Shown: positions 37,715-47,285 of the stretch, piece by piece
How positions within the stretch are numbered: the first letter of the stretch is position 1
How the letters are laid out: each line of letters starts with the position of its first letter
From: Streptosporangium oxazolinicum
GTDB lineage: Bacteria; Actinomycetota; Actinomycetes; Streptosporangiales; Streptosporangiaceae
DNA length: 64,000 bases
NCBI RefSeq assembly: GCF_039537505.1
Contig: NZ_BAABAQ010000007.1
Span: forward strand, 359,673-423,672
Direction: 5' to 3'
The notes under the pieces: model-generated
What the model saw: only the letters and a program-made list of their open reading frames with translations
Told to the model about the DNA's origin: nothing
Databases searched by the model: none
Position numbers and translations under genes: made by a program

Positions 37715-38542
37715 ATGCGGACGTATGTCGTGGCGGGCGGCACGAACGGCATGGGCCGGGGGCTCGCCCTGCGCTTTTTGAGCCGGGGCGACCGGGTGAC
37801 GGTCGTGGGCAGCGACCCGGCCAAGGGGCGGCGCCTCCTCGACGAGGCCGCCGGGCTGGGCGCCGCGGAGCGGGCCGCGTTCCTGCGGGCCGATCTGACG
37901 TCGGTGGCGGAGAACGTACGAGTGATCAAGGAGATCAGGGCGCGGCACGACGCGCTGGACGGCCTGGTGTCCACCGCGATCCGCCACTTCCCGCAGCGGG
38001 TGGAGACCCCCGACGGCTACGAGGCCACCTTCGCCCTCTACTACGTCAGCCGCTTCCTGCTCGCCTACGGCCTGACCGGCCTGCTGGAGCGCGGTGAGAA
38101 CCCGATGATCGTGAACGTCTGCGGCGTCGGCGTCACCAAGGGCCGCCTCCACTGGGACGACCTGTCGCTCCGGCGGGGCTACGGCGGCATCAAGGCCATG
38201 CTGCAGGGCGGGCGCGCCACCGACCTGCTGGGTGTCGCGTACGCCGCCAACCACCCGGACGCCCGCACCCGCTACCTGCTGCACCACCCCGGCTTCACCG
38301 ACAGCGGCACCGACACCCTCAAGCAGCCCGCCAAGGCCGTCATCAAGCTGCTGGCCAGGTTCGCCGCCCAGCCGGTCGAGAAGGCCATCGCGCCGATCGT
38401 CGGGCTGATGGACGACCCGCCGGGCGAGGGCGGGCTGCTCGCCTACGATCGCCGCCGCCCGCTCGATCCGTCCCTGCCCTCGCTCGACCCGGCCGCCGCC
38501 CGCCGCCTGTACGACCTGACCGGCCACCTGCTGCGCTTCTAG
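37715..38542 (+). CDS. Short-chain dehydrogenase/reductase-like protein
   Basis: The 275-aa protein has the Rossmann glycine motif GGTNGMGRGLALRF and VTVVGSDP, and the catalytic Tyr-x3-Lys as YGGIK in the RRGYGGIKAM segment. It lacks the typical NAG motif, having VSTAIRH at the matching place. ATG 37715 follows GAGGTGAAAG. It resembles actinobacterial NAD(P)-dependent oxidoreductases divergent from TetR regulators. Substrate unknown; induction by relief of TetR repression is likely. Confidence 0.85.
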   Translation: MRTYVVAGGTNGMGRGLALRFLSRGDRVTVVGSDPAKGRRLLDEAAGLGAAERAAFLRADLTSVAENVRVIKEIRARHDALDGLVSTAIRHFPQRVETPDGYEATFALYYVSRFLLAYGLTGLLERGENPMIVNVCGVGVTKGRLHWDDLSLRRGYGGIKAMLQGGRATDLLGVAYAANHPDARTRYLLHHPGFTDSGTDTLKQPAKAVIKLLARFAAQPVEKAIAPIVGLMDDPPGEGGLLAYDRRRPLDPSLPSLDPAAARRLYDLTGHLLRF

Positions 38543-38903
38543 GGCGACCGGCGCGTTCGGCGGGCCCTGTCATGGCCGGGAGTCAACATTCCATGCCCGC
38601 CCGGCGAGCCCGGAGTCCGGGAGGTCACGGTGAACGCGGTGGCTTCCGACCCCCGTCGCCCCCGCTTCGCCAGCAGGCGATTCGTAAGCCTTCGCGCGTG
38701 ATTCACCTTTCGACCGTCGCCGATACACGCCGGCGTCATCTGGTTCAAGGAACTTGATCAAGCGTCGGTTCCATGATTCCGTAGTGCCGGAAAAGTGCGA
38801 GATGTGCTCACATCGGCGTGGAAAACGTCGCCGGTGCCCTACCACACCGACGCGCTGTCAGGTCCTGTCAGATCATCGAGCAGTTCTTCGAGAAAGCGGA
38901 AGA
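38543..38903. other. Promoter region of the NLP gene
   Basis: The 361-bp spacer contains no gene I can support. The NLP frame is open back to 38754, but the codons before 38904 are not signal-peptide-like. A short direct repeat (TGTCAGGTCC/TGTCAGATC near 38858) is the only pattern seen. Confidence 0.4.
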
Positions 38904-39761
38904 ATGCGAAAGCTGTCGTCATTCACGTCCACCGCGAAGGCATCGAAGTCGGCAACCGTGTCACAGGGGAGCGCGTCCTCCCGCACGTTCCTCACCCGAG
39001 GGCGCTCCCGGCTCGGGATCGTGCTCGGCGCCACCGTTCTGGGGGTCGTGATCCCCGCGTCGGCGGCCTACGCCGATCCGCCGCGCAACCTGCCCCAGTC
39101 GGCCGGTGGGTATGAGTCCTCCTTCTCACCGGCCTACGACTACGACGGCGACGGCTGCTACGCCACCCCCGCCATCGGGCCGGACGGGACGCTCGCCCCG
39201 GGGCTGAACCCGACCGGCGCGGTCAACGGCAACTGCCGTGACCAGTCGGACCTGGACAACTCCCAGACCTACGCCCGCGCCAAGTGCAACAACGGCTGGT
39301 GCGCCATCGTGTACGCCAGCTACTTCGAGAAGGACCAGGCGCTGCCCGGCGTCAGCCTCGGCGGCCACCGTCACGACTGGGAACACGTCATCTCCTGGGT
39401 CAACCAGGCGTCCAACCAGGTGGAACACCTCTCGACCACGCAACACAGCAACGTCGTGACCTACCCGCGCTCGCAGGTGCGCTTCGACGGGTCGCACCCC
39501 AAGGTCGTCTACCACAAGGACGGGGCGTCCACGCACTTCATCCGGCTCGCCAACGGCAACGACGAGCCGCCGGAGAACCACTACCACAACTGGCGCTACC
39601 CTCCGCTCGTGGACTGGAACGGCTGGCCCAGCACCTCGCTGCGCGACAGGCTGATGAACGCGAACTTCGGCGCCGCGACCATCAAGATCAGCAATGGCAG
39701 GTTCGAGGACCTCCTCTCGCGTGCCAAGCCCGCCGGCATCCCCTTCGACCCCTGGTCCTGA
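38904..39761 (+). CDS. Secreted NLP (NPP1-family, necrosis- and ethylene-inducing-like) protein
   Basis: The 285-aa protein has a long n-region, a hydrophobic core (LGIVLGATVLGVVIPASA) and likely cleavage near residue 57 (AYADP). The mature domain carries the NLP hallmark heptapeptide GHRHDWE at residues 154-160, with surrounding GVSLGGHRHDWEHVISWVN, plus two candidate disulfides (GDGCYATP/NGNCRDQ and KCNNGWC). NLPs are best known from oomycetes, fungi and plant-associated bacteria, where some bind plant sphingolipids and lyse dicot cells; many actinobacterial members have no known role. All motif residues are intact. It stands alone. Confidence 0.9.
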   Translation: MRKLSSFTSTAKASKSATVSQGSASSRTFLTRGRSRLGIVLGATVLGVVIPASAAYADPPRNLPQSAGGYESSFSPAYDYDGDGCYATPAIGPDGTLAPGLNPTGAVNGNCRDQSDLDNSQTYARAKCNNGWCAIVYASYFEKDQALPGVSLGGHRHDWEHVISWVNQASNQVEHLSTTQHSNVVTYPRSQVRFDGSHPKVVYHKDGASTHFIRLANGNDEPPENHYHNWRYPPLVDWNGWPSTSLRDRLMNANFGAATIKISNGRFEDLLSRAKPAGIPFDPWS

Positions 39762-39804
39762 CGGCCCCCTCACCTCCGGATCGGGACCGAGACCGGTAGG
39801 TGGG

Positions 39805-41517
39805 TCAACGTCCGGAGCCCTCGGCGACTCTCGGCAGATCCTGCCAGGAGGCGCCCGGGGGCGGGGCGGTCGCGCAGACGACGTAGTGGTGCGGGGCCAT
39901 GGCCGACATGCGGCCGAACAGCAGGCTCATGCAGGCGGAGTGCAGCGCCCGCGGGGTGGTCTCGGCCGAGGTGAAGCACACCAGCCGATGCCCGAGCCGC
40001 CCGTCGGCCTCGGTGACGACGGCCGCCTCACCGCCGCCCAGCCGCGCGAGCGCGTCCGCCGTCAGGCGTTCGACCTCGGGGAGGTGGACCCAGCAGCCGT
40101 CGATCGGCAGCCAGCCGTCGTCGCGGGGAACCGGGACGACGCCGGTGAGGGCGCCCAGCCCGGCCAGCGGCACGTCCCGGTCGCCCGCCTCGATGAGCAG
40201 CCGGGCGATCCCCTCGCCGAGGGCCGACGTGTCGTCGCGGGGCAGGCAGCGCGGGTCGGCCCACAGGGTGACGTCGAGCTCGCCGTGCAGCCGGTGGACC
40301 CACAGCGAGGTGCGGGTGGGCAGGGTGGCCGGCGGAAGCCAGACCGAGTGGACGTCCTCGCCGGTACGGCTGACCCGCGGGCCCCGGCCGGGGACGCTCA
40401 TGTCGTTGAACACGATGTCCCGGGCGAAGAAGAGGCCGCGCTCCCGCTGGACGTCCTCCATGACCCGGATGAGGGCGTCCGCGTCGAACCGGCTGTTCTG
40501 GTAGGCGGCCATCGTCGCCGAGCGCGCGCCGCGCAGCACGGCGTCGAAGCCGTCCCCGCCGACCTCCACCGGGATCAGCGCGTCCTGGGCGAGCGGCCCG
40601 ACGTACTCGCGCAGCTCGGGCCGGAACCGGTTCGCCGAGATGGACAGCACGACGACCGTGCGCAGGCGGGCCCGCACCCCGGCGAGCACCGCCAGGGCCG
40701 CGAGCACCGCCGCCGACGGGCTCGCCCCGGTACGCGCGGAGATGCGCCCCAGCGCCCTGGCCGCCGGGACCGAGCGCACGCGCAGCCGGGGGAGCAGCCA
40801 GTCCGTCTCGCCGTCCACCGCGACCGTCAGCGTGGACCGGGGCACCCTGCGCAGGTGGCCCTCCCAGTAGCGCAGCGCCGCCTCGGAGCGCCGCAGGCCG
40901 GCCGGGGTGTGCTCGGCCGCCGCGACGTCGAGCGGCTGCGGCGCGGTCACCGGCGCGAGCGGCTTGCCGAGCAGGAGTTCGTCCCACTCGGCGAGCAGTA
41001 CGGCCAGCCCGGCCGCGTCCATGGCGCTGTGCGTGGTCACCAGGACGACCTGTCGCGGCACGCCGCCCGAGGTGATCACGGCGACCCGGAGGGGGATCTC
41101 GGTGTCCAGCGCGAAGCGCGTCGCGTGCAGCCGCCGCGCGACCTCCTCGGCGAGGTCGGTGTCGGGTGTCTCGGCCTCCCCGGTCTTCGCGCCGCCGACG
41201 CTCAGCGGGGCGCCGTCCGGTCCGGCCGCTCTGGAGGGGGGCTCGCCGGTGTCGTGGACCTCGACGGCCACGTCTCCGGCGCCCAGGACCCGTTGCAGGT
41301 CGTCGTGGAAGAGGGTGCGCAGGGACTCGTGCCGGGTCACCAGCCGGATCACGGCCTCGGTGATCGCGGCGAGCGTCGTGCCCGGCTGGACGGCCCGCAC
41401 GACGCGGTAGTTCATGTGTTCCGGCGGGTCGGTGAGCATGCAGCGGACCATGTTGGCCTGGCCCGTCGTCAGCGGGCCGCGGCGCGCCGTCAGACCGGAG
41501 AAGCGCGCGGTGGTCAC
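39805..41517 (-). CDS. Stand-alone condensation-domain (acyl/peptidyl transferase) protein
   Basis: The 570-aa protein starts like a C domain (RGPLTTGQANMVRCML), and carries the active-site motif as TTHSAMDAAG: the catalytic His163 and Asp167 are kept, while the last glycine of HHxxxDG is alanine. Later segments (VVVLSISANRFRPELREYVGPLAQDALIPV) match the NRPS C-domain N-[R/L]-x-[R]-P... GPL[A]...P[V] strand. No adenylation or carrier domain is attached. It resembles PapA-type and NRPS-independent transferases that esterify or amidate a natural product. The gene is divergent from the siderophore importer across an iron box, so it may acylate or complete a siderophore whose other genes are elsewhere. 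Confidence 0.8.
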   Translation of the reverse strand: MTTARFSGLTARRGPLTTGQANMVRCMLTDPPEHMNYRVVRAVQPGTTLAAITEAVIRLVTRHESLRTLFHDDLQRVLGAGDVAVEVHDTGEPPSRAAGPDGAPLSVGGAKTGEAETPDTDLAEEVARRLHATRFALDTEIPLRVAVITSGGVPRQVVLVTTHSAMDAAGLAVLLAEWDELLLGKPLAPVTAPQPLDVAAAEHTPAGLRRSEAALRYWEGHLRRVPRSTLTVAVDGETDWLLPRLRVRSVPAARALGRISARTGASPSAAVLAALAVLAGVRARLRTVVVLSISANRFRPELREYVGPLAQDALIPVEVGGDGFDAVLRGARSATMAAYQNSRFDADALIRVMEDVQRERGLFFARDIVFNDMSVPGRGPRVSRTGEDVHSVWLPPATLPTRTSLWVHRLHGELDVTLWADPRCLPRDDTSALGEGIARLLIEAGDRDVPLAGLGALTGVVPVPRDDGWLPIDGCWVHLPEVERLTADALARLGGGEAAVVTEADGRLGHRLVCFTSAETTPRALHSACMSLLFGRMSAMAPHHYVVCATAPPPGASWQDLPRVAEGSGR

Positions 41518-41715
41518 AGGACGCCGTTCTTTGGAAAGTTTGCTTACAGTTTCGAGGGTGACGTCAGTGAATCACGTCCGCCGGAGAGGCGGCAAGCCCT
41601 TGGCCGCCCCGCTTCCCGCGCCTCGCTCGTCGTTCCCGGCCCACGTCACACCGGTGATCGTCGCACGGCTGTTTCGGGGGATCGCGCGCGGCCATCGAAG
41701 ATCCGGGGTTGCCAT

Positions 41716-41734
41716 TTTGGGTAGGCTAACCTAA
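41716..41734. promoter_or_regulatory. Iron box (IdeR/DmdR-type) between C-domain gene and siderophore importer
   Basis: TTTGGGTAGGCTAACCTAA matches the 19-bp consensus TTAGGTTAGGCTAACCTAA at 17 positions. It lies 41 bp upstream of the binding-protein gene and about 200 bp upstream of the condensation gene, so it surely controls the first and possibly the second. Confidence 0.85.
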
Positions 41735-41774
41735 CTTTATGGCAAAGTATCCCTTTGCGAGATAGGAACACCGC

Positions 41775-42797
41775 ATGCGCACGTCGCGTCGGGTTCTCGC
41801 CGTGGCGGCGTTGGGCCTTGCGCTCACCGCTTGCGGTGCACAGAACTCCCCGGCCAGCCAGCCCTCGGCGGGCACCCAGCCCTCGTCGTCCGGCCCGTGG
41901 TCGTTCACCGACGGCTCCGGCGAGACGGTCAAGGCCGACAAGATCCCCACCCGGATCATCGCGCACGCCGGTGAGGCGGCCGCGCTGATGTCGTTCGGCA
42001 TCAAGCCGGTCGGCGTCTACGCCGACGAGTCGATCAAGACCGACGCCAACCTGAAGAACCTCGACCTGTCCGGGATCGAGATCCTCGGCCAGGAGTGGGG
42101 GAAGATCGACGTGGAGAAGGCGGCCTCGCTGCGGCCGGACCTGATCGTCGCGGACTGGTGGCCGGCGGAGAAGGCGCACAGCGGCCTGGAGGAAGGGGTC
42201 GACGAGAAGAGCAAGAAGCTCGCCGAACTGGCCCCGGTGGTGGGCGTCGCCCAGGGCAAGTCCATCGAGGACCTGGCCGAGGGGTACGAGAGCCTCGCCA
42301 AGAGCCTGGGCGCCAAGGTGGACGCTCCCGAGATCGCCGCGAACAAGAAGCGTTTCGAGGAGTCCGTCGAGAAGTTCAAGGCGGCGGTCGCGGACAAACC
42401 CGGGCTGACGGCCCTCGGCATGTCGCCCGCCGACGACAAGGTGTACGTCGCCAACCCCGAGTACGCGCCCGAACTGCTGGACTTCCAGCGCTGGGGCCTG
42501 AAGGTGGTCAATCCCGCCAAGCCGGACCCGGGCTTCCCGTACTGGGAGAACCTCAGCTGGGAGAACGCCGACAAGTACCAGCCGGACCTGATCCTGTGGG
42601 ACGGCAGGTCCTTCACGCCCACGGTCAACGCCGAGTGGGGGGAGAAGCAGCCCACCTGGTTCAAGATCAAGGCGGCCAAGGCCGGTGCGGTGGCGGCCTG
42701 GCCGGCGTACTGGTTGCACACGTTCGGCGACTTCGCCACCGAGGTGGACAAGCTCACCGAAGCGATCAAGGTCGCTGACGAGAACCTCGGCGACTGA
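41775..42797 (+). CDS. Siderophore-binding lipoprotein (FecB/FhuD-type)
   Basis: The 340-aa protein has a lipobox LALTACGA (Cys20), a Ser/Pro linker, and the class III periplasmic-binding-protein body: ADKIPTRIIAHAGEAAALMSFGIKPVGVYAD, KAASLRPDLIVADWW and the C-terminal WPAYWLHTFGDFATEVDKL. It delivers ferric siderophore to the permeases downstream. The ligand class is not evident. First gene of a four-gene importer operon behind a strong iron box. Confidence 0.92.
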   Translation: MRTSRRVLAVAALGLALTACGAQNSPASQPSAGTQPSSSGPWSFTDGSGETVKADKIPTRIIAHAGEAAALMSFGIKPVGVYADESIKTDANLKNLDLSGIEILGQEWGKIDVEKAASLRPDLIVADWWPAEKAHSGLEEGVDEKSKKLAELAPVVGVAQGKSIEDLAEGYESLAKSLGAKVDAPEIAANKKRFEESVEKFKAAVADKPGLTALGMSPADDKVYVANPEYAPELLDFQRWGLKVVNPAKPDPGFPYWENLSWENADKYQPDLILWDGRSFTPTVNAEWGEKQPTWFKIKAAKAGAVAAWPAYWLHTFGDFATEVDKLTEAIKVADENLGD

Positions 42798-42806
42798 TCC
42801 CCTCCG

Positions 42807-43832
42807 ATGCCCAGCACGCTTTCCCTACGACGGGCCCCGGTCCTCGGACTCGGGCTCGCCGCGCTCTGCGTCCTGCTCGCCGCGACGGCGTTCCTCAGCG
42901 TGACCTTCGGCTCGCGTGACATCGGCCTGGCCGACATCCTGCGGGCACTGGGCGGCCTCGACGTCGACGAGTCGATCGCCGGCACGGTGACCCTGGAGCT
43001 GCGCGTGCCGCGCACGCTCCTGGGCATCCTGGTGGGTGCGGCCCTGGGCCTGGCGGGCGCGATCCTGCAAGGCGTCACGCGCAACCCGCTGGCCGATGCC
43101 GGGATCATGGGCATCAACTCCGGCGCGGCCGTCCTCGTGGTCTTCGCGTTCACCGTCCTGGGAATCCGGGGCGTGGGCGTGTACATCTGGTTCGCCTTCG
43201 CGGGCGCGATCGTCGCGACCCTGCTGGGCTACGCGGTCGCGTCGCTGGGCCGCGAGGGCGCCACCCCCGTCAAGCTGGCCCTGGCCGGCGCCGCGGTCAC
43301 CGCGGGACTCACCTCCGTCACCTCGGGCATCGTCATGACCAACGTCGACGCGCTGAACGAGCTGCGTTTCTGGCAGGTCGGATCGCTCGCCGGCCGGTAC
43401 GCGCCGATCCTGACCGGGGTCGCGCCGTTCCTGCTCACGGGCCTGGCCGCGGCACTGTGCCTGGGCAGGGCGCTCAACGGGCTCGCGCTCGGCGAGGACG
43501 TCGCACGCGGGCTCGGCCAGCGGGTCGGCCTCACCAGGGCCGTCGCCTTCGGGGTCGTCGCGGTACTCGCCGGCGCGGCCACGGCGGCCTGCGGGCCGAT
43601 CGTCTTCATCGGGCTGGTGGTGCCGCACCTCGCGCGGGCGCTCTGCGGTCCGGACCACCGGTGGATCCTGCCGTACTCGATGCTGCTGGCGCCGGTCGTG
43701 CTGCTGCTGGCCGACGTGCTCGGCCGGGTCGCGGGCGCCCCCGGGGAGCTGCAGGTCGGCGTGGTCCTCGGGGTGCTCGGCGCGCCGGCCTTCGTGGTGA
43801 TCGTCCGCTACGGCCGGCTGTCGGAGGTGTGA
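42807..43832 (+). CDS. FecCD-type siderophore permease, first subunit
   Basis: The 341-aa protein has about nine to ten transmembrane helices and FecCD signatures LRVPRTLLGILVGAALGLAGAILQGVTRNPLADAGIMGINSGAA and the coupling-region GPIVFIGLVVPHLARALCGPDHRWILPYS. It pairs with the permease that follows. Confidence 0.93.
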   Translation: MPSTLSLRRAPVLGLGLAALCVLLAATAFLSVTFGSRDIGLADILRALGGLDVDESIAGTVTLELRVPRTLLGILVGAALGLAGAILQGVTRNPLADAGIMGINSGAAVLVVFAFTVLGIRGVGVYIWFAFAGAIVATLLGYAVASLGREGATPVKLALAGAAVTAGLTSVTSGIVMTNVDALNELRFWQVGSLAGRYAPILTGVAPFLLTGLAAALCLGRALNGLALGEDVARGLGQRVGLTRAVAFGVVAVLAGAATAACGPIVFIGLVVPHLARALCGPDHRWILPYSMLLAPVVLLLADVLGRVAGAPGELQVGVVLGVLGAPAFVVIVRYGRLSEV

Positions 43833-43837
43833 CCCGG

Positions 43838-44893
43838 ATGGCCACGACCCACGACGCCCTCACCACCGTCTCCGACGCCGTCCGCGCCACCCGGCGTGGC
43901 CGTACGGCCCGGATCGCGGTAGTGATCTTCGCGTTGGCCGCGACCGTCACCACCCTGTTCGTGGTGACCATGATGGTGGGCAGCTTCCGCCTCTCCGCCA
44001 CCGAGGTGCTCGGGTCGCTGCTGGGGACGATCGACGACCCGAGCCTCGACTTCGTCGTCCTGGGCCTGCGGCTGCCCACCGCCGCGACCGCGCTCTCGGT
44101 CGGGCTCGCGCTCGGCGCGTCCGGGACGATCTTCCAGCAGTTGCTCCGCAACCCCCTCGCCTCCCCCGACTTCGTGGGCATCTCCTCGGGCGCCAGCCTG
44201 GCCGCGGCCACCGGCATCGTGCTCCTGCACGTCGGCGGGCTCGCCGTCGCCGGGCTCGCGCTGGGCGGGGCCGTCGTGGCCGCGCTGCTGATGTACGTGC
44301 TCGCCTGGCGCGACGGCGTGAGCGGTTATCGCTTCATCCTGATCGGCATCGGCGTGGCGGCCTTCTTCGAGGGCCTCACCGGGTTCGTGCTGACCCGGGC
44401 TCAGCTGTTCGAGGCGCGCCAGGCGATGCACTGGCTGACCGGCTCGGTCGGGCAGGCCGACGACACCGAGCTGCGGCTCCTGCTCGGCGCGCTCGTCGTC
44501 CTGCTGCCCCTGGCCGTGCTGCTGCAACGGCAGCTTCGCGTGCTCGAACTCGGCGACGACGCCGCGCGGGGACTGGGCGTGCCCACCGAGCTCGCCCGCG
44601 CCGGTCTGCTGGCCACCGCCGTGGTCCTGGTCGCGCTGGCCGTCGCGGCGGCCGGGCCCCTCGTCTTCGTCGCGCTCGTCGCGGGACCGATCGCCAACCG
44701 GCTGCTGGGGCCCGCCACCGGTGGCGTGGTCGCCGCCGCCCTGGTGGGCGCGGTGGTCCTGCTCACCGCCGACCTGGTCGCCGCCCATCTGCTGCCGACA
44801 GCGCTGCCCACCGGTGTGGTCACCGGCGCGGTCGGCGCGCCGTACCTGTTGTGGCTGCTGGCCACCACGAACCGACAAGGAGCAGGCGGATGA
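43838..44893 (+). CDS. FecCD-type siderophore permease, second subunit
   Basis: The 351-aa protein starts at ATG 43838, five bases after the previous stop. It has LRLPTAATALSVGLALGASGTIFQQLLRNPLASPDFVGISSGAS and the C-terminal AAGPLVFVALVAGPIANRLLGP, the FecCD coupling region. Its stop overlaps the ATPase start (ATGA). Confidence 0.93.
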   Translation: MATTHDALTTVSDAVRATRRGRTARIAVVIFALAATVTTLFVVTMMVGSFRLSATEVLGSLLGTIDDPSLDFVVLGLRLPTAATALSVGLALGASGTIFQQLLRNPLASPDFVGISSGASLAAATGIVLLHVGGLAVAGLALGGAVVAALLMYVLAWRDGVSGYRFILIGIGVAAFFEGLTGFVLTRAQLFEARQAMHWLTGSVGQADDTELRLLLGALVVLLPLAVLLQRQLRVLELGDDAARGLGVPTELARAGLLATAVVLVALAVAAAGPLVFVALVAGPIANRLLGPATGGVVAAALVGAVVLLTADLVAAHLLPTALPTGVVTGAVGAPYLLWLLATTNRQGAGG

Positions 44894-45663
44894 GCCGTCT
44901 CCGCGCCGAGGGCCTGTCCCTGGGCTACGACGATCGAGCCGTCATCAGCGACCTCGACGTCTCCGTACTCGACGGGAAGGTCACCGCGATCGTCGGCGCC
45001 AACGCCTGCGGCAAGTCGACACTGCTGCGCGGCCTGGCCCGGCTCGTCAAACCACGCGAGGGAGTCGTGTACCTCGACGGCAGGACGCTCGGCGAGCTGA
45101 GCACCCTCGACGTGGCCAAGGTGCTCGGCCTGCTGCCGCAGACCCCCGTGGCGCCCGACGGCATCACGGTCGCCGACCTGGTCTCCCGGGGCCGCTACCC
45201 GCACCAGGGCTGGTTTCGCCGGTGGACCGGCCGCGACCACGAGGCGGTGACCCGGGCACTAGCCGCGACCGACACGGCCGACCTGATCGACCGCCCGCTG
45301 CGCGCCCTGTCCGGCGGGCAGCGCCAGCGGGTCTGGGTCGCGATGGCGCTGGCCCAGGACACCGACCTGCTGCTGCTCGACGAACCCACCACGTTCCTGG
45401 ACATCAACCATCAGGTGGAGCTGCTCCGGCTGCTGCGCCGGCTCAACGCCGAGTCCGGCAAGACCATCGTCGCCGTGCTGCACGACCTCAACCTCGCCAG
45501 CCGCTTCTGCGACCACATCATCGCCATGGCCGACGGCGCCATCGTCGCCGAGGGACCCCCGAGTGAGGTGGTCACCGCCGAACTGGTCGAGAAGGTCTTC
45601 GGCCTCTCCTGCCTGATCGTCCCCGACCCGGTCGCCGGAACCCCCATCGTGGTACCCGCCTAG
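44890..45663 (+). CDS. Siderophore ABC transporter ATP-binding protein (FecE type)
   Basis: The 257-aa protein has Walker A GANACGKST, Q-loop LLPQTP, signature LSGGQRQR, Walker B LLLLDEPTTFLD and switch His in VAVLHDLN, all intact. The DEPTTFLDINHQ segment is typical of iron-siderophore ATPases. It ends the importer operon. Confidence 0.94.
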   Translation: MSRLRAEGLSLGYDDRAVISDLDVSVLDGKVTAIVGANACGKSTLLRGLARLVKPREGVVYLDGRTLGELSTLDVAKVLGLLPQTPVAPDGITVADLVSRGRYPHQGWFRRWTGRDHEAVTRALAATDTADLIDRPLRALSGGQRQRVWVAMALAQDTDLLLLDEPTTFLDINHQVELLRLLRRLNAESGKTIVAVLHDLNLASRFCDHIIAMADGAIVAEGPPSEVVTAELVEKVFGLSCLIVPDPVAGTPIVVPA

Positions 45664-45890
45664 AACGGACGCGGACCGGCGATGGGCCGGGCGCGGAACT
45701 CCCCGGCATCCTCGACACCCCGACCGGCGACGTGGACGCCAGGCGCCCCCGCCCCCCGCAGGCCGGTTAACGAACCGGTGAAGGGTCGCCCGGGTTTGCC
45801 CTGAACCCCGGTCGAGGTTCTACGGTCGGGTCATCGACAGGCTTTCCGCGACCGCGGGCAGAGACCGAACGCTGGTTTGAGGAGTGGTGC

Positions 45891-47285
45891 ATGACCGAAC
45901 CGACCGTTGCCGGTGCAACCGCCCCGCGATGGCTTCGCGGGCCACTCCGGCCGTTCCAGCACGGTCAGTACCGCCTGCTCGTCGGCTCCCTGACGGCGTC
46001 CATGCTGGGCGAGGGCCTGTGGCTGATGGCCATGGTGTGGCAGGTGATCGCGCTCGACGGCGGAGCCGCCGAGCTCTCGATCGTGTCGACCGGTTCGGCC
46101 GTGGGCATGGTCGCCACGGTCCTGCTCGGTGGCGTGATCGCCGACCGGGTGTCGCAGCGCCGGATCCTGCTGGTCACCGAACTGGTCCTGGCGGGGGCGG
46201 CCATCCTGATCGCGGCACTCGCGCTGCTGGGCGTGATCGAGATCTGGCACCTCGCCGCGATCGCGTTCCTGCGGGGCGTCGGCAGCGGCTTCTACTACCC
46301 GGCCTACTCCGCGATGCTGCCCTCGATCGTGCCGGCCGACCACCTGCTCGCCGCCAACGGCGTCGAGGGCACGTTGCGGCCGATCGTCATGCAGGCCGCC
46401 GGTCCCGCGGTCGCCAGCTTCATGGTGGCGGCCTACTCACCGGCGGCGGCGCTGGCCGCGGGCGCCGTGACACAGGTGGTGGCGACGATCTTCCTGGTCC
46501 TGCTGCGGCCCGTTCCGCCGCGACACGACCGGAACCCCGACGAGCCACGGCATCCCGTACGGTCGATGCTGACCGACCTGCGCGAGGGCTTCGTCTACAT
46601 GGTCAGGACGCCATGGCTGTTCGCGACGCTGCTCTTCGCCTCGCTGATGATCCTCGTGACGATGGGCCCGATAGAGGTCCTGATCCCGTTCGCGGTCAAG
46701 GACGGCGCCGGTGGCGGGCCGAGGGAGCACGCGATCGTGATGGCCGCCTTCGGCGTCAGCGGCGCGCTGGCCTCGCTGGCGATGGCCTCCCGCAAGCTGC
46801 CGAGGCGCTACCTGACCGTGATGAACCTGATGTGGGGCCTCGCCTGTCTCCCGTTCGTGCTGATCGGGCTGGCCGACAACGTCTGGGTGATCGCCCTCGG
46901 CACGTTCGTCATCGGCGCGCTGTTCAGCGCGCCGATGGTGATCTGGGGCACGCTGCTGCAGCGCCGGGTGCCGCCCGCCCTGCTCGGCCGGGTGTCGAGC
47001 CTCGACTTCTTCGTCTCGCTCGTCTTCATGCCCGTGTCGATGGCGCTCGCCGGTCCGATCAGCATCGCGATCGGCCTCGGCCCGACGTTCGTCATCGCCG
47101 GTCTCCTGCCGCTCCCCATCGCGATCCTGGCGATCCTGCTCGCGCGGATGCCGGCCGACGAGATCGCACACCCGCTCGACGAGGCGACCGGCGAGGCAGG
47201 CGGCCCGGAGCCGGACGACACCGGCGCCGGGGAAGCCGGGGAGGCCGGGGAGGACGACCCCCGGGCGGCGTCACCCGCGCACTGA
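45891..47285 (+). CDS. MFS exporter, EntS-like (MFS_3)
   Basis: The 464-aa protein has 12 predicted helices, GGVIADRVSQRRILLVTEL as the loop 2-3 motif, and FRPFQHGQYRLLVGSL-type N terminus common in EntS-like siderophore exporters. The C-terminal 50 residues are acidic and low-complexity. Position directly after the siderophore importer suggests siderophore secretion, but no iron box was found in the 227-bp spacer, so iron control is not shown. Confidence 0.82.
   Translation: MTEPTVAGATAPRWLRGPLRPFQHGQYRLLVGSLTASMLGEGLWLMAMVWQVIALDGGAAELSIVSTGSAVGMVATVLLGGVIADRVSQRRILLVTELVLAGAAILIAALALLGVIEIWHLAAIAFLRGVGSGFYYPAYSAMLPSIVPADHLLAANGVEGTLRPIVMQAAGPAVASFMVAAYSPAAALAAGAVTQVVATIFLVLLRPVPPRHDRNPDEPRHPVRSMLTDLREGFVYMVRTPWLFATLLFASLMILVTMGPIEVLIPFAVKDGAGGGPREHAIVMAAFGVSGALASLAMASRKLPRRYLTVMNLMWGLACLPFVLIGLADNVWVIALGTFVIGALFSAPMVIWGTLLQRRVPPALLGRVSSLDFFVSLVFMPVSMALAGPISIAIGLGPTFVIAGLLPLPIAILAILLARMPADEIAHPLDEATGEAGGPEPDDTGAGEAGEAGEDDPRAASPAH

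Noticed and set aside
45664..45890. Search for an iron box upstream of the EntS-like exporter
   Set aside because: No stretch matched the 19-bp iron-box pattern at an acceptable level.
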